Positions 7,829 to 17,029 of a stretch of DNA of 64,000 nucleotides are shown here, piece by piece. The notes under the pieces were generated by a model, which did not search any database, was not told the DNA's origin, and was given only the letters and a program-made list of their open reading frames with translations. The DNA comes from DATHRK01 sp035465395 (GTDB taxonomy: Bacteria > Gemmatimonadota > Gemmatimonadetes > Longimicrobiales > RSA9), in the NCBI GenBank assembly GCA_035465395.1, contig DATHRK010000032.1:1-64000 (forward strand). The letters are read 5' to 3'. Numbering within the stretch: the stretch's first letter is position 1; each line of letters opens with the position of its first letter. A program made the translations under genes and the position numbers.

Positions 7829-8365
7829 CTACCAATCCCCCCCCAGCAACCGGTCGATCTGCAGCACGTGCCGCCGCCGGTGCACCTCCGTGAGCGCGAG
7901 CGCCCCAGCCGCGTCCAGCGGCCCCGTCACCGGATGCCGGAAGGGCGCCTCCCCCAACCGCCCCGCCTCCGCATCCCGCAGGTAACTCCCCAGCCTGCCC
8001 ATGAGGTCATCCCATCGCACACGAATCGCCGGGAGCGAATCCTCGCCGGTCGGAAGCATGTCGCGCGAGGGAGCCGGGACCCGGATCGGCGAGCGTAACA
8101 ACGCGCGGACGAGGAGAGAGGCGAGCCGGTGCCGCAGGCGCCGGGTCCGGCCGCGGGGTCCGGCCTCGTCGCGCAGCGACGCCAGGACCGACTCCTCCGC
8201 GAGCGCGAGGTGCTCCACGATCTGGAGGACCGACCAGCGATGGGGAGCGGGAGCGGCGCGCAGCCGGTCGGGAGCCACGGAAGCAACTCGGTCGAGGAAC
8301 GCCCGCCGCTCCCGCTCTAGCCGCGCGTGCTTCTCCAGGAGGCGCGCGCGCTTCACCTCACCCAT
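7829..8365 (-). CDS. DinB-fold (YfiT-like) protein
   Basis: The 178-residue product shows the four-helix DinB layout: HRWSVLQIVEHLALAEESVL with the first metal-ligand His, and a last-helix motif HRRRHVLQIDRLL with two further His, the usual H-x3-H pair. DinB-fold proteins are cytoplasmic metal-dependent enzymes such as thiol transferases; this member cannot be assigned a reaction. I start at the ATG at 8365 (MGEVKRARLLEKH). An upstream in-frame start at 8419 would only add disordered residues. It lies 94 bases downstream of the large barrel protein gene on the same strand. Confidence 0.75.
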   Translation of the reverse strand: MGEVKRARLLEKHARLERERRAFLDRVASVAPDRLRAAPAPHRWSVLQIVEHLALAEESVLASLRDEAGPRGRTRRLRHRLASLLVRALLRSPIRVPAPSRDMLPTGEDSLPAIRVRWDDLMGRLGSYLRDAEAGRLGEAPFRHPVTGPLDAAGALALTEVHRRRHVLQIDRLLGGDW

Positions 8366-8458
8366 GCGTGACTCCGATTCCCCGCCGGATGAACGAAGGG
8401 GCGGCGCGCCCACCTGCACGCGCCGCCCCCGATACCGTCGACCCGCGTTGCCTCGCCC

Positions 8459-11400
8459 CTACCAGCCCGGCGACAGCACGAACCCGAAGTGCCCGCCCTT
8501 CTCCGTCCGCTGGAACGGCAGCGCGTAGTACACCTCGCCGATGAAGAAGCCGAACAGGTTGACGCGCATGCCGGCACCGACGCTGAAGACCGGCTTGCGG
8601 TCGACGTCGCGCAGGTCGCGGAAGATCGGCCCCGTCTCGCCGACGTCCCGTTCGCTCAGATCGCCCGTCCACGCGTAGCCGCCGTCGCCGAAGATGAAGA
8701 GCTCGGTGGGTAGGAAGGCGGCGTTGAAGACGCCGAACCGCTCGACGCCGAAGAGCGGCAGCCGGACCTCGACGTTGCCCACCACGATCTTGCTGCCTCG
8801 CAGCGCGTCGAACTCTTCGCAGAACGACTCTTCGGTCGCGGTGCACTCGTTCTCGGGCTCGAAGCTCTCCACGGCGTAGCCGCGCACCAGCGTCTCGGTG
8901 CCGAGGTAGACCGACTGGAGCTGCGCGCTGTTGGCGTCGCCGCCGTAGCGGCCGTACGTCAGGCCGCGGAAAGCCAGCGTGACCGGGTTGCTGAAGAGGT
9001 ACCGGCGGTAGTCCGCGAGCAGCGTTCCGTAGGAGACGTTCCCGGTCGTCGCCCCCGTCTCGATGCGGTAACGGCCGCCGCGCACAGGGGAGGTGAAGCC
9101 GAAGAACGAGTAGTCGCCCACGTACGCGACCGTGGCCTCCACGGTGTTCAGCGCGCCGGGGAGCTCGCCGAACAGCGCGAGCTCTTCCGGCGTCAGGTCG
9201 CGCGTGCGGTCGAAGATCACCTGCTGCCCGATCGCACCCGTCTCGCGCGCCTCGTAGTCGTAGGCCAGTCGGGAATACCCCAGCCCGAATTCCAGCCGGT
9301 TCGTGATCGAGAAGGGATAGTGCGTGATGGCCGCGACCTGATCGGAGTACACGCGGATCAGGTACTGGGTGAAGAGCTGCTGCCCCGTCTGCGGGTTGCG
9401 CTGCTGGAACGTGCCCAGAGACGCCAGATACGGAATGTGCGAAACCGCGCCACCCCATACCCAGCGGTAGGAGCGGTTCAGGTACTGGGCCTGCGCGCCG
9501 ACGTCCTTCACGCCGCCGTTGGCCTGCACTGCCGCGACCATCTGGTGGTTGCCCAGGAGGTCGCTGAAGAACCCGGCCGCGGAGCCCTGCACCCCGGTCC
9601 CGAATCGGTCGACGCCCACCCCGACGCCGGTGCTGCCCACGTAGTCCAGCGCGAGGCCGGAGTTGTAGGTCCCTTCGTCGAACTCGTCGGCGTCGGGCGG
9701 CAGGCTGAAATCGGGGTCGGCCAGATACGCGGCGATGACCCCCGTGCCCTCGGCGTCCATCGGCGGCAGCAGCCCGGCCCGCGTCGGCGCGGGCGCGGCG
9801 GGGTCGACCTCCATGCCGGCGACCTCGTCGGCCTCCAGCGCGTGGACCTCGTAGCCGCCGTCGTGGAAGACGGAGAACATCACCCGGCCGTTGCCGGGCG
9901 CGACGGTGAGGGCGGGGGCGAGCGCCGTGATGCCGCTCACACCGGTGGCCACGCGTGTCACCTGGAACGTCTTGCGGGTCGCGAACTCGTAGCGATACAC
10001 GTCGCTGAACCCACCGCGGTCGGAGAGGAAGAACAGTTGCGATCCGTCCGGCGAGTACTGCGGGTTGATGTGCTTGGACCCCTCGAACAGCGGCAACGAG
10101 CTCACCCGCCCCGAGGCGACGTCCACGAACGACAGCTGCAGGTTGTCGTAGGTGAGGCGATCGAAGCTCGTGGAGGTCCCGCGGTCGCTCACGAACGCGA
10201 GCGTGCGGCCGTCCGGCGACCAGGCCGCGTGGATGTCGGCGTACTTGTCGTCGGTCAGTTGGCGCGACGTCCCCGTCTCGGTGTCGATCAGGTACAGGTC
10301 GCTGATCCCGCCTTCCACGCCGGTCACCGCGATCTGGCGGCCGTCGGGCGACCACGCCGGGTCCCGCATGGCGGTCACGCCGGGCACCGTGATGCGGCGC
10401 TCGAAGGAGCCGCGGGCCACGTCGACCACCGCCAGCTGATGGTCGCCCTCGGCGATCACGACGAACGCGAACCGCTGCCCATCGGGCGACCACGTCCCGG
10501 TCGACTCGACGAAGCTCAGGGCGTCGATGTGGCGGTCGGTGTCGGAGCTCGCGATCCGCTTGATGACCTGGCCCGACTCGGCGTCCGCGACGAAGAGCGC
10601 GATGCTGAAGAGGTCCAGCTCCGAAAGGAAGGCCACGCGGCTGCCGTCCGGGCTGAGGACGGGGCCCAGGTTCATCTCCCCCGCGTCGAGGTCGTACGCA
10701 AGCACCCTGCGGCCGACGTCCTGCGGGCGGTCGCGCCCGGAGATCTCCGGCAGGTAGTCACGCCGGATCGCCGTGATCCACATGTCGGACAGCGTCGCGG
10801 CGTCCAGGCCCAGCACCTTCTGGAAGGCGGGGCCCGGGCCCTCCTGCAGCGAAGCCCGGAAGATGCGCCCGACCGCCTCGTCGCCGTACGTGCCCCCGAT
10901 CCACGCCCAGAACGCCTGTCCGAAGCGGTAGGGGAAGTAGCGTGGGTCGTTCGTCAGCTTGCCCAGGTCGGGCAGGTCGTTGCGCAGCAGCGCATCCCGC
11001 AGCCACATGGCCGTGTGCGGGTCGTAGCGTCCGACCGAGAGGTACTCCGCCATGCCTTCCACCTGCCAGAGGGGAAGGCGCATGAGCGCGGCCAGCCCGG
11101 GCCCGCCCACGCCGGCCCCGGCGATGTCGTACTGGAAGACGTGCGCGATCTCGTGCCCGAGGACGTGATCGCTGCTGGCGTAGATGCCCGTCAGAGGCAT
11201 CACCAACCGGTCCTTCAACCCCTCGGTGAAGCCGCCGGTGCTCTCGCCGATCGAGCCGTTCGTTGTGTTCGTCTGCTGGAAGTCGGGGTGGTTGGCGTAG
11301 AGGATGACGGGCTTCTTGACGCGGAAGTCGTGATCCAGCAACCCCGAGATGCGGCCGTACCAGCGCTCGGCCATCCTGGCGGCGTCGCGCGTGGCCTCAT

Positions 11401-11581
11401 CCTCCTCCGGGTAGTAATGGATGTCCCAGTGGTCGGTCCGGATCACGCGGAAGTCGAAATCGTCGTACTTGACCTTGTTCCGGCCGAAGTACTGCGCCGC
11501 GAGAACGGACGGTGCGACCGCGAACGCCGTCAGCGCGAGGGCCGCGGCGCGCAGCGCGAATGGATGCCGAACGTGGGGCAT
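8459..11581 (-). CDS. Outer-membrane fusion: gluzincin peptidase, PD40 propeller and Omp85 barrel
   Basis: The 1040-residue protein has a signal peptide ending VLAAQ at 30. Residues about 35-250 are a peptidase-MA-like gluzincin with HEIAH at 143-147 and a Glu-rich EGMAEY at 175-180. Residues about 260-640 carry at least five TolB-type WSPDGxxxAF repeats, forming a beta-propeller. The C-terminal third resembles the Omp85/BamA surface-antigen barrel, with strands such as YFLFSN-type turns and a terminal aromatic residue. The ATG at 11581 follows GGAGAG. The likely location is the outer membrane with peptidase and propeller in the periplasm. Substrate and export role are unknown. It is divergent from the DPP III-like gene. 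Confidence 0.8.
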   Translation of the reverse strand: MPHVRHPFALRAAALALTAFAVAPSVLAAQYFGRNKVKYDDFDFRVIRTDHWDIHYYPEEDEATRDAARMAERWYGRISGLLDHDFRVKKPVILYANHPDFQQTNTTNGSIGESTGGFTEGLKDRLVMPLTGIYASSDHVLGHEIAHVFQYDIAGAGVGGPGLAALMRLPLWQVEGMAEYLSVGRYDPHTAMWLRDALLRNDLPDLGKLTNDPRYFPYRFGQAFWAWIGGTYGDEAVGRIFRASLQEGPGPAFQKVLGLDAATLSDMWITAIRRDYLPEISGRDRPQDVGRRVLAYDLDAGEMNLGPVLSPDGSRVAFLSELDLFSIALFVADAESGQVIKRIASSDTDRHIDALSFVESTGTWSPDGQRFAFVVIAEGDHQLAVVDVARGSFERRITVPGVTAMRDPAWSPDGRQIAVTGVEGGISDLYLIDTETGTSRQLTDDKYADIHAAWSPDGRTLAFVSDRGTSTSFDRLTYDNLQLSFVDVASGRVSSLPLFEGSKHINPQYSPDGSQLFFLSDRGGFSDVYRYEFATRKTFQVTRVATGVSGITALAPALTVAPGNGRVMFSVFHDGGYEVHALEADEVAGMEVDPAAPAPTRAGLLPPMDAEGTGVIAAYLADPDFSLPPDADEFDEGTYNSGLALDYVGSTGVGVGVDRFGTGVQGSAAGFFSDLLGNHQMVAAVQANGGVKDVGAQAQYLNRSYRWVWGGAVSHIPYLASLGTFQQRNPQTGQQLFTQYLIRVYSDQVAAITHYPFSITNRLEFGLGYSRLAYDYEARETGAIGQQVIFDRTRDLTPEELALFGELPGALNTVEATVAYVGDYSFFGFTSPVRGGRYRIETGATTGNVSYGTLLADYRRYLFSNPVTLAFRGLTYGRYGGDANSAQLQSVYLGTETLVRGYAVESFEPENECTATEESFCEEFDALRGSKIVVGNVEVRLPLFGVERFGVFNAAFLPTELFIFGDGGYAWTGDLSERDVGETGPIFRDLRDVDRKPVFSVGAGMRVNLFGFFIGEVYYALPFQRTEKGGHFGFVLSPGW

Positions 11582-11802
11582 CGAAAGCTCTCCTCTAATG
11601 GAATGACCCCGCCCCTCCCACCCCTTCAACGACGCCGGGGACCCGTCTGTTCCATCCGGGGGCGCGGTCGCCGACCCGAACCGCGGCCCGCGAGACGCGC
11701 GCACACCTGTCGGGACGCGGGGCGCGGGCACAATGTTAGCGCGCAACCCCAGGCACTGGCGACCCACTGGACAACGTGCCGGAGCCCCAAGGAGAGACAC
11801 GT

Positions 11803-13500
11803 ATGCAGGCGCGCACCTTCATCCTGATCGCACTGGCCGCCGCCGCCGCGGCGTGCACACGCAACGCCGACGACCTGGCGCTCGCGGACGGCGTCACACC
11901 CGCCGAGCTGGCGAGCCGGCTCGAGCGCTTCGCGGTCGCCGAGATCGACGCCCCCACCGACGATCTGGAGCCCTGGGAGCGGGTCGTGCTCGAACGACTG
12001 ATCCGTGCCTCGGACGTGATGCACGAGATATTCCTGAGCCAGGTCTCGGTCGAGGTCCCGGCGCTCCGGCAACGTCTGGCGGCGGCCGACGCGCCCTGGG
12101 CCGAAGACGCGCGCGCCTACTTCGACGTCATGGCGGGACCCTGGGACCGCGTGAACGGCGACGCGTTCCTCGCGGTGGGCGAGAAGCCCCCGGGCGCCGG
12201 CTACTATCCCGAGGACCTGACCTCCGACGACATCGACCGGTGGCTCCAGCAGCACCCCGAGGATCGGGAGGCGTTCACCGGCTACTTCTCCGTGATCCGG
12301 CGCGAGCACGGGACGCTGATCTCGGTGCCGTACTCGACCGAGTACCGGGAGCCCCTCCAGCGCGCCGCGGCGCTCCTGCGAGAGGCGGCCGAGGCCGCGG
12401 AGAACGCCTCCCTCGCGCGCTACCTGGAGAGCCGCGCGGAGGCGTTCGCCAGCGACGACTACTTCGCCAGCGACATGGCGTGGATGGACATCGAGGGCAC
12501 CCGCATCGAGCCCACGATCGGGCCCTACGAGGTGTACGAGGACCGGCTGCGGGGCGCCAAGGCGGCCTTCGAGAGCTTCGTCGCGCTCGCCGACTCGGCG
12601 GCGTCGGCCGACCTGGACGGGCTGAAGGCGCGCATGCGATTCCTCGAGGAGTCGCTGCCCATCGACGACCGCTACAAGGACCTGGAGCGCGGGTTCGAGA
12701 GTCCGATTCGGGTGGTCGACCTGGTGTACTCGGCCGGGGATGCGCGGGCGGGCGTGCAGACGATCGCCTTCAACCTCCCGAACGACGATCGGGTGCGGGC
12801 CGCGAAGGGCTCCAAGAAGGTGATGCTGCGCAACGTGTCCCGCGCCAAGTTCGAAACGATCCTGACGCCGATCGGCGAGGTCGTGCTGGGCTCCGTGGCG
12901 GCGTCGACGCTCCGCTTCGAGCCCTGGTTCACCGTCGTCCTGCTGCACGAGCTGGCGCACGGCCTGGGCCCAGGCACGGTGCGCTCCGAGGCGGGCGAGG
13001 CGGTACCCGTCAACCAGGCGCTGCGCGAGCACTACTCGAGCCTGGAAGAGGCGAAGGCCGACGTCGTCGGACTCCACTCGTTGGTCGTGCTAAGCCGCGC
13101 CGGCCTGTACGACGAGGCGTTCGTGAGGGACGCCCACACGGCCCACCTCGCCGACCTCTTCCGCTCGGTGCGGTTCGGGGTCGAGGAGGCCCACGGCGAG
13201 GCCGCCGCGATTCAGTTCGGCTGGGCCTGGGAGCGCGGCGCGATCGTCTTCAACGAGGAGTTCGGCGGGTTCCAGATCGACCGCGACGCGTACGTCGAGG
13301 CGAACCGCGAGCTGGCCGCGGAGATCCTGCGCATCCAGGCCGAGGGCGACGTCCGGGCGGCGGCCACGCTGCGCGATCGATACGGGACCCTGCGGCCGGA
13401 GATGGCGGACCTGCTGCCGAGCCTGGACTCCATCCCGGTGGACATCCGGCCCGTCTACACGATCGTCGACCGCATGGCCGGCTGGGGACAGGGCATGTAG
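11803..13500 (+). CDS. DPP III-like zinc-peptidase lipoprotein
   Basis: The 565-residue product starts at the ATG at 11803 behind AAGGAGAG and has a lipobox with Cys18. HELAHGLGPG at 382-391 and EEAKAD at 415-420 reproduce the zinc site of dipeptidyl-peptidase III relatives (M49), except that true M49 has HExxGH and this has the ordinary HExxH spacing. The N-terminal half is helical and acidic. Members of this group are annotated as dipeptidyl-peptidase-3-family or Zn-dependent hydrolases. Activity here is untested. It precedes ypfJ by 120 bases, so two zinc-peptidase genes follow each other. Confidence 0.75.
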   Translation: MQARTFILIALAAAAAACTRNADDLALADGVTPAELASRLERFAVAEIDAPTDDLEPWERVVLERLIRASDVMHEIFLSQVSVEVPALRQRLAAADAPWAEDARAYFDVMAGPWDRVNGDAFLAVGEKPPGAGYYPEDLTSDDIDRWLQQHPEDREAFTGYFSVIRREHGTLISVPYSTEYREPLQRAAALLREAAEAAENASLARYLESRAEAFASDDYFASDMAWMDIEGTRIEPTIGPYEVYEDRLRGAKAAFESFVALADSAASADLDGLKARMRFLEESLPIDDRYKDLERGFESPIRVVDLVYSAGDARAGVQTIAFNLPNDDRVRAAKGSKKVMLRNVSRAKFETILTPIGEVVLGSVAASTLRFEPWFTVVLLHELAHGLGPGTVRSEAGEAVPVNQALREHYSSLEEAKADVVGLHSLVVLSRAGLYDEAFVRDAHTAHLADLFRSVRFGVEEAHGEAAAIQFGWAWERGAIVFNEEFGGFQIDRDAYVEANRELAAEILRIQAEGDVRAAATLRDRYGTLRPEMADLLPSLDSIPVDIRPVYTIVDRMAGWGQGM

Positions 13501-13620
13501 GGCGCCGCAACGCGCAGCCGTACCCCACGTCCGCGCGGGGGCTGGCCCGGCCCCTGCAGGGAGTCCGTCGGCGGTCGCGGCGGCCGCGGCAGACGTCTTT
13601 CCCCGAAGCAGGAGGTTCCC

Positions 13621-14478
13621 GTGGTCCGCTGGAGGGGTCGAACCGCCAGTACGAACGTGGAAGACCGGCGCGGCATGCGCGCCGGACCGATGATGATCGG
13701 CGGGGGCGTGGGCGGCCTGGTCCTGGTCGTCGCGGCGCTGCTGCTCGGCGTCGATCCCCGCGTCATCCTGGGCGGAGGCGGCAGCGGCGCCGCGATCGCG
13801 CCCCCGGCACAGGAGGGCGCGCCGCTCACGCCGGGCGAGGACGAGCAGGCCGACTACCTGGCCGTGATGCTCGCGGACACCGAGCAGCACTGGGGCGAGG
13901 TCTTCAACGACCAGGGCTACCGCTACCGCGCCCCGACCCTCGTCTACTTCAGCGACGCGGTGTCATCGGCGTGCGGGATGGCGGGATCCGCCGTCGGGCC
14001 GTTCTACTGCCCCGCCGACGAGACCATCTACATGGATCTGTCGTTCCTCGACGACCTGCGCAGCCGCTTCGGCGCGCCGGGCGACTTCGCGCAGGCGTAC
14101 GTGCTCGCGCACGAGGTCGGCCACCACGTGCAGAACCAGCTCGGCGTCGCCGACCGGGTGGCCGGCATGCGCCAGCGCGCCAGCCAGGCCGAGTCGAACG
14201 CGCTGTCGGTGCGCATGGAGCTGCAGGCGGACTGCTTCGCCGGCGTGTGGGGGGCGAGCCAGGCGGCCCACGACTACCTCGATCCGGGTGACGTGGAGGA
14301 GGGCCTGCGAGCCGCCGCCGCGATCGGCGACGACCGCCTGCAGCGCCAGGCCGGCGGCCGCGTGGTGCCGGAGTCGTTCACGCACGGCAGCTCGGACCAG
14401 CGCTTGTCCTGGTTCCGGCGGGGCTTCGAGAGCGGCGACCCGGAGGCGTGCGATACCTTCGCCGGTGCGTCCCTGTAG
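13621..14478 (+). CDS. ypfJ: YpfJ-family neutral zinc metallopeptidase
   Basis: The 285-residue protein matches the YpfJ/putative neutral zinc metallopeptidase family (COG2321). It has a short cytoplasmic N-terminus, one membrane segment at about 23-43, then the sequence around PFYCPADETIYMDLSF, the zinc helix AHEVGHHVQN (HEVGH at 164-168) and the downstream ELQADCFAG with the third ligand Glu/Asp. The length fits the family. The GTG start at 13621 is backed by AGGAGG. The substrate is unknown. The spermidine-synthase-like gene follows after 6 bases and is probably co-transcribed. Confidence 0.9.
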   Translation: MVRWRGRTASTNVEDRRGMRAGPMMIGGGVGGLVLVVAALLLGVDPRVILGGGGSGAAIAPPAQEGAPLTPGEDEQADYLAVMLADTEQHWGEVFNDQGYRYRAPTLVYFSDAVSSACGMAGSAVGPFYCPADETIYMDLSFLDDLRSRFGAPGDFAQAYVLAHEVGHHVQNQLGVADRVAGMRQRASQAESNALSVRMELQADCFAGVWGASQAAHDYLDPGDVEEGLRAAAAIGDDRLQRQAGGRVVPESFTHGSSDQRLSWFRRGFESGDPEACDTFAGASL

Positions 14479-14484
14479 GTCCGG

Positions 14485-16989
14485 GTGAACGAGCGCGCCG
14501 CCGCAGCGCGTGCCGCCGCGCGCCGCGCCACTCCACCCAGCCCAGCCGTCTCGGTCGCGGTCTTCGCGGTGGCGCTCGCCACGCTCGCGACCGAGCTCCT
14601 CTTGATTCGCACGTTCGACGCCATCCTCTGGCGACCCGGCACGGCCTACATGGTGGTCAGTGTCGCTCTGCTGGCGTTCGGGTCGGCGGGCGTGTACGCG
14701 ACGTTGCGGCCGTGGGAAGGGAGGAAACGGGGCGAGCGGCGACTCGCCGTGCTCACCGCCGCGCTGGCCGCGACGCTGGTGGCGCTGCGCCCCGCGATCA
14801 ACGCGATTCCCTTCGACTTCAGCGACATCTTCGGGTCGCCCCGATTCCAGGCCGCGGCGTTCGCGTTGCTGTTCGCGGCCCTCATGGCGCCGTTCTTCCT
14901 CGCGGGACTCTTCTTCGCGCGCACGTTCGGCGCCTACGCGCGGGGCATCCGCCGCCTGTACTTCTGGGACCTCGTGGGCGCGGGCCTGGGCAGCCTCCTC
15001 GTGGTCCCGCTCATGCCCGCCATCGGTCCGGGCGGGACGCTGTTGGCGCTCGCGGCGTGTCTGGCGCTGGCGGCGGCCGCGCTGGACGGACGGCGTTTCG
15101 CCTGGGGGCTCGGTGCGGCCGCCGCGATCGCGCTGGCGGTCGCCGTGGGCGCGCGCCACCCCGACCTGTGGAGCTTCCGCCCCCACGCGGAGAAGCGCGG
15201 CCTGCGCACGGCGTACGAAGAGGGCACGATCGCCTTCACCCGCTGGGACCCCATCTCGCGCATCGACGTGGTCCCTCGTGTCCGCTTCCCCAACGATCCC
15301 GAGCTGCGCCACCGCGTCCACACGATCCACTACGACGGCGGCTCGCAGAGCAGCGCGTTCCAGCCCTTCGACGGCGACCTGGAGTCGCTGCGCGCCTCGC
15401 TGGATGCGGGTCGCCGGGACGTCCTCCTCCGCCAGTTCTTCGGCCCGCCGGTTCTCGTCTCCCACTGGCTGCGTCGGGACGGCGGTGCCCGGACCCTGGT
15501 GATCGGGTCGGCGGGCGGGCAGGAGATCAAGGCGGCCCTGGCCTACGGCGCGAGCCACGTGGACGCGGTCGAATTGGTCGGCACGGTGGTGGAGCTCGGT
15601 CGGGGCCCGTACGCGGACACCATCGGCGGCCTGTTCAACGATCCACGCGCGTCGGTCGTCCACGGCGAAGGTCGGAGCTACCTGCGGGCGTCGGAGGCGC
15701 GCTACGACGTCATCCAGATGTTCAGCAACCACACGAGCTCGACCGTCGCCTCGGGCTCCGGAGCCATGGTTCCGGTCTACCTCCTCACGGCCGAGGCGTT
15801 CGAGGAGTACTTCGCGCATCTCGGGCGGGACGGCGTCCTGCACATCAACCACCACGTCTATCCGCGCATCGTCTCGTCCGCGGCGCTGGCGTGGCGCCGG
15901 ATGGGCCTCGACGATTTCCAGCGTCACGTGGTGATCGCGTCCGCGCCGGAGTGGGACCCCCTGCCGACGGTGCTCATCAAGCGCTCGCCGTGGACCCGCG
16001 CGGAGGTCGACGAGCTGCGAGGGTACTTCGCGCGGGACCCCGGCGGCGACGGCCAGCGCGTCATCGTGGACCCCTACGACCCCGAGGGCAGCGCGCTACC
16101 GCCCGCCATCTTCCGGGGCCGCTTCGGGGACGAGCTGGATGCGCTGGTGGACTGGCGCGCGGAGCCCGTGACGGACGACCGACCCTACTTCGGATGGCTG
16201 CGCGAGCACCTCCGCTACGTGGAGCCGTCCCGGGCGGCCTACACCGACCCCTCGACGGCGAACATCCTGAACTGGGGGCTTCGCGGCGGGTGGCTGCCGA
16301 TGGACCTCATCCACCTGATCGTGCCGGCAGCGGCGCTGTCGGTGTTCGCGGTGTTGTTCCTGCTCGTGCCCCTGAGCTTCTCCCGCGTGGGGCGGATCGA
16401 GTGGCCGGCGAGAGGAGCGGCGCTGCTCTATTTCAGCTGTCTCGGGGCGGGCTTCATCGCCATCGAGCTGGTCCTGATGCAGCTGTTCCTCAAGCTCGTG
16501 GGCTACCCCCTCCACGCGTACGCCACCGTCCTCTTCGCGCTCCTCCTGGGCGCCGGCGTGGGCAGCCTGCTCTCGGACCGGCTCGACGTGCGGCGGTCGG
16601 GACGATGGTGGCTGCCGTTCGCCGGGGCCGTCGCGGTCGGCGCATTCCTGCTCACCGTGCACGAGCCGCTCACGTCCATCCTGCTCGGGCTGCCGCTGGC
16701 CGGGCGCATTCTGGCGACGGCGTGCCTGGTCCTCCCGCTGGGCTTCTTCCTCGGGATGCCCTTCCCGCTGGGAATCCTGGCGATCGAGGCGCGCGGCCCA
16801 GGGGCGGTCGCGTGGGGGTGGGCGATGAACGCGCTGCTGACGGTCGGCGGCGGGTTGGCGGCCACGGTCGCGTCGATGTTCGTCGGGTTCCGCTGGACAC
16901 TGGTCGCCGCGCTCGGCGTCTATCTGCTGGCCTGGGCCCTCTACCCGCGCCTGGGCCCGGCCGACAGTCAGCCTGCTCCCACGCAGTAG
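14485..16989 (+). CDS. Membrane-embedded spermidine-synthase-like protein
   Basis: The 834-residue protein has three parts: about seven membrane segments in residues 20-240, a Rossmann SAM-binding domain at about 320-560, and a second set of membrane helices at about 600-825. The central domain resembles polyamine aminopropyltransferases, with motif I VIGSAGGQEIKAAL and the acidic VDAVELVG, then DVIQMFSNH where SpeE has its catalytic aspartate region. Such fusions are known but lack a tested reaction; loss of the usual GGGDG text makes true spermidine synthesis doubtful. The GTG start at 14485 lies 6 bases after ypfJ. Confidence 0.75.
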   Translation: MNERAAAARAAARRATPPSPAVSVAVFAVALATLATELLLIRTFDAILWRPGTAYMVVSVALLAFGSAGVYATLRPWEGRKRGERRLAVLTAALAATLVALRPAINAIPFDFSDIFGSPRFQAAAFALLFAALMAPFFLAGLFFARTFGAYARGIRRLYFWDLVGAGLGSLLVVPLMPAIGPGGTLLALAACLALAAAALDGRRFAWGLGAAAAIALAVAVGARHPDLWSFRPHAEKRGLRTAYEEGTIAFTRWDPISRIDVVPRVRFPNDPELRHRVHTIHYDGGSQSSAFQPFDGDLESLRASLDAGRRDVLLRQFFGPPVLVSHWLRRDGGARTLVIGSAGGQEIKAALAYGASHVDAVELVGTVVELGRGPYADTIGGLFNDPRASVVHGEGRSYLRASEARYDVIQMFSNHTSSTVASGSGAMVPVYLLTAEAFEEYFAHLGRDGVLHINHHVYPRIVSSAALAWRRMGLDDFQRHVVIASAPEWDPLPTVLIKRSPWTRAEVDELRGYFARDPGGDGQRVIVDPYDPEGSALPPAIFRGRFGDELDALVDWRAEPVTDDRPYFGWLREHLRYVEPSRAAYTDPSTANILNWGLRGGWLPMDLIHLIVPAAALSVFAVLFLLVPLSFSRVGRIEWPARGAALLYFSCLGAGFIAIELVLMQLFLKLVGYPLHAYATVLFALLLGAGVGSLLSDRLDVRRSGRWWLPFAGAVAVGAFLLTVHEPLTSILLGLPLAGRILATACLVLPLGFFLGMPFPLGILAIEARGPGAVAWGWAMNALLTVGGGLAATVASMFVGFRWTLVAALGVYLLAWALYPRLGPADSQPAPTQ

Positions 16990-17029
16990 CTCGTCGCGAT
17001 CAGGGACCTGATTCCCGTGTCCGCCCGAT

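Noticed and set aside
9320..11827. Plus-strand open frame opposite the Omp85 fusion gene
   Set aside because: Composition mirrors the coding strand, there are no motifs, and the opposite strand has domains, a signal peptide and a ribosome-binding site.
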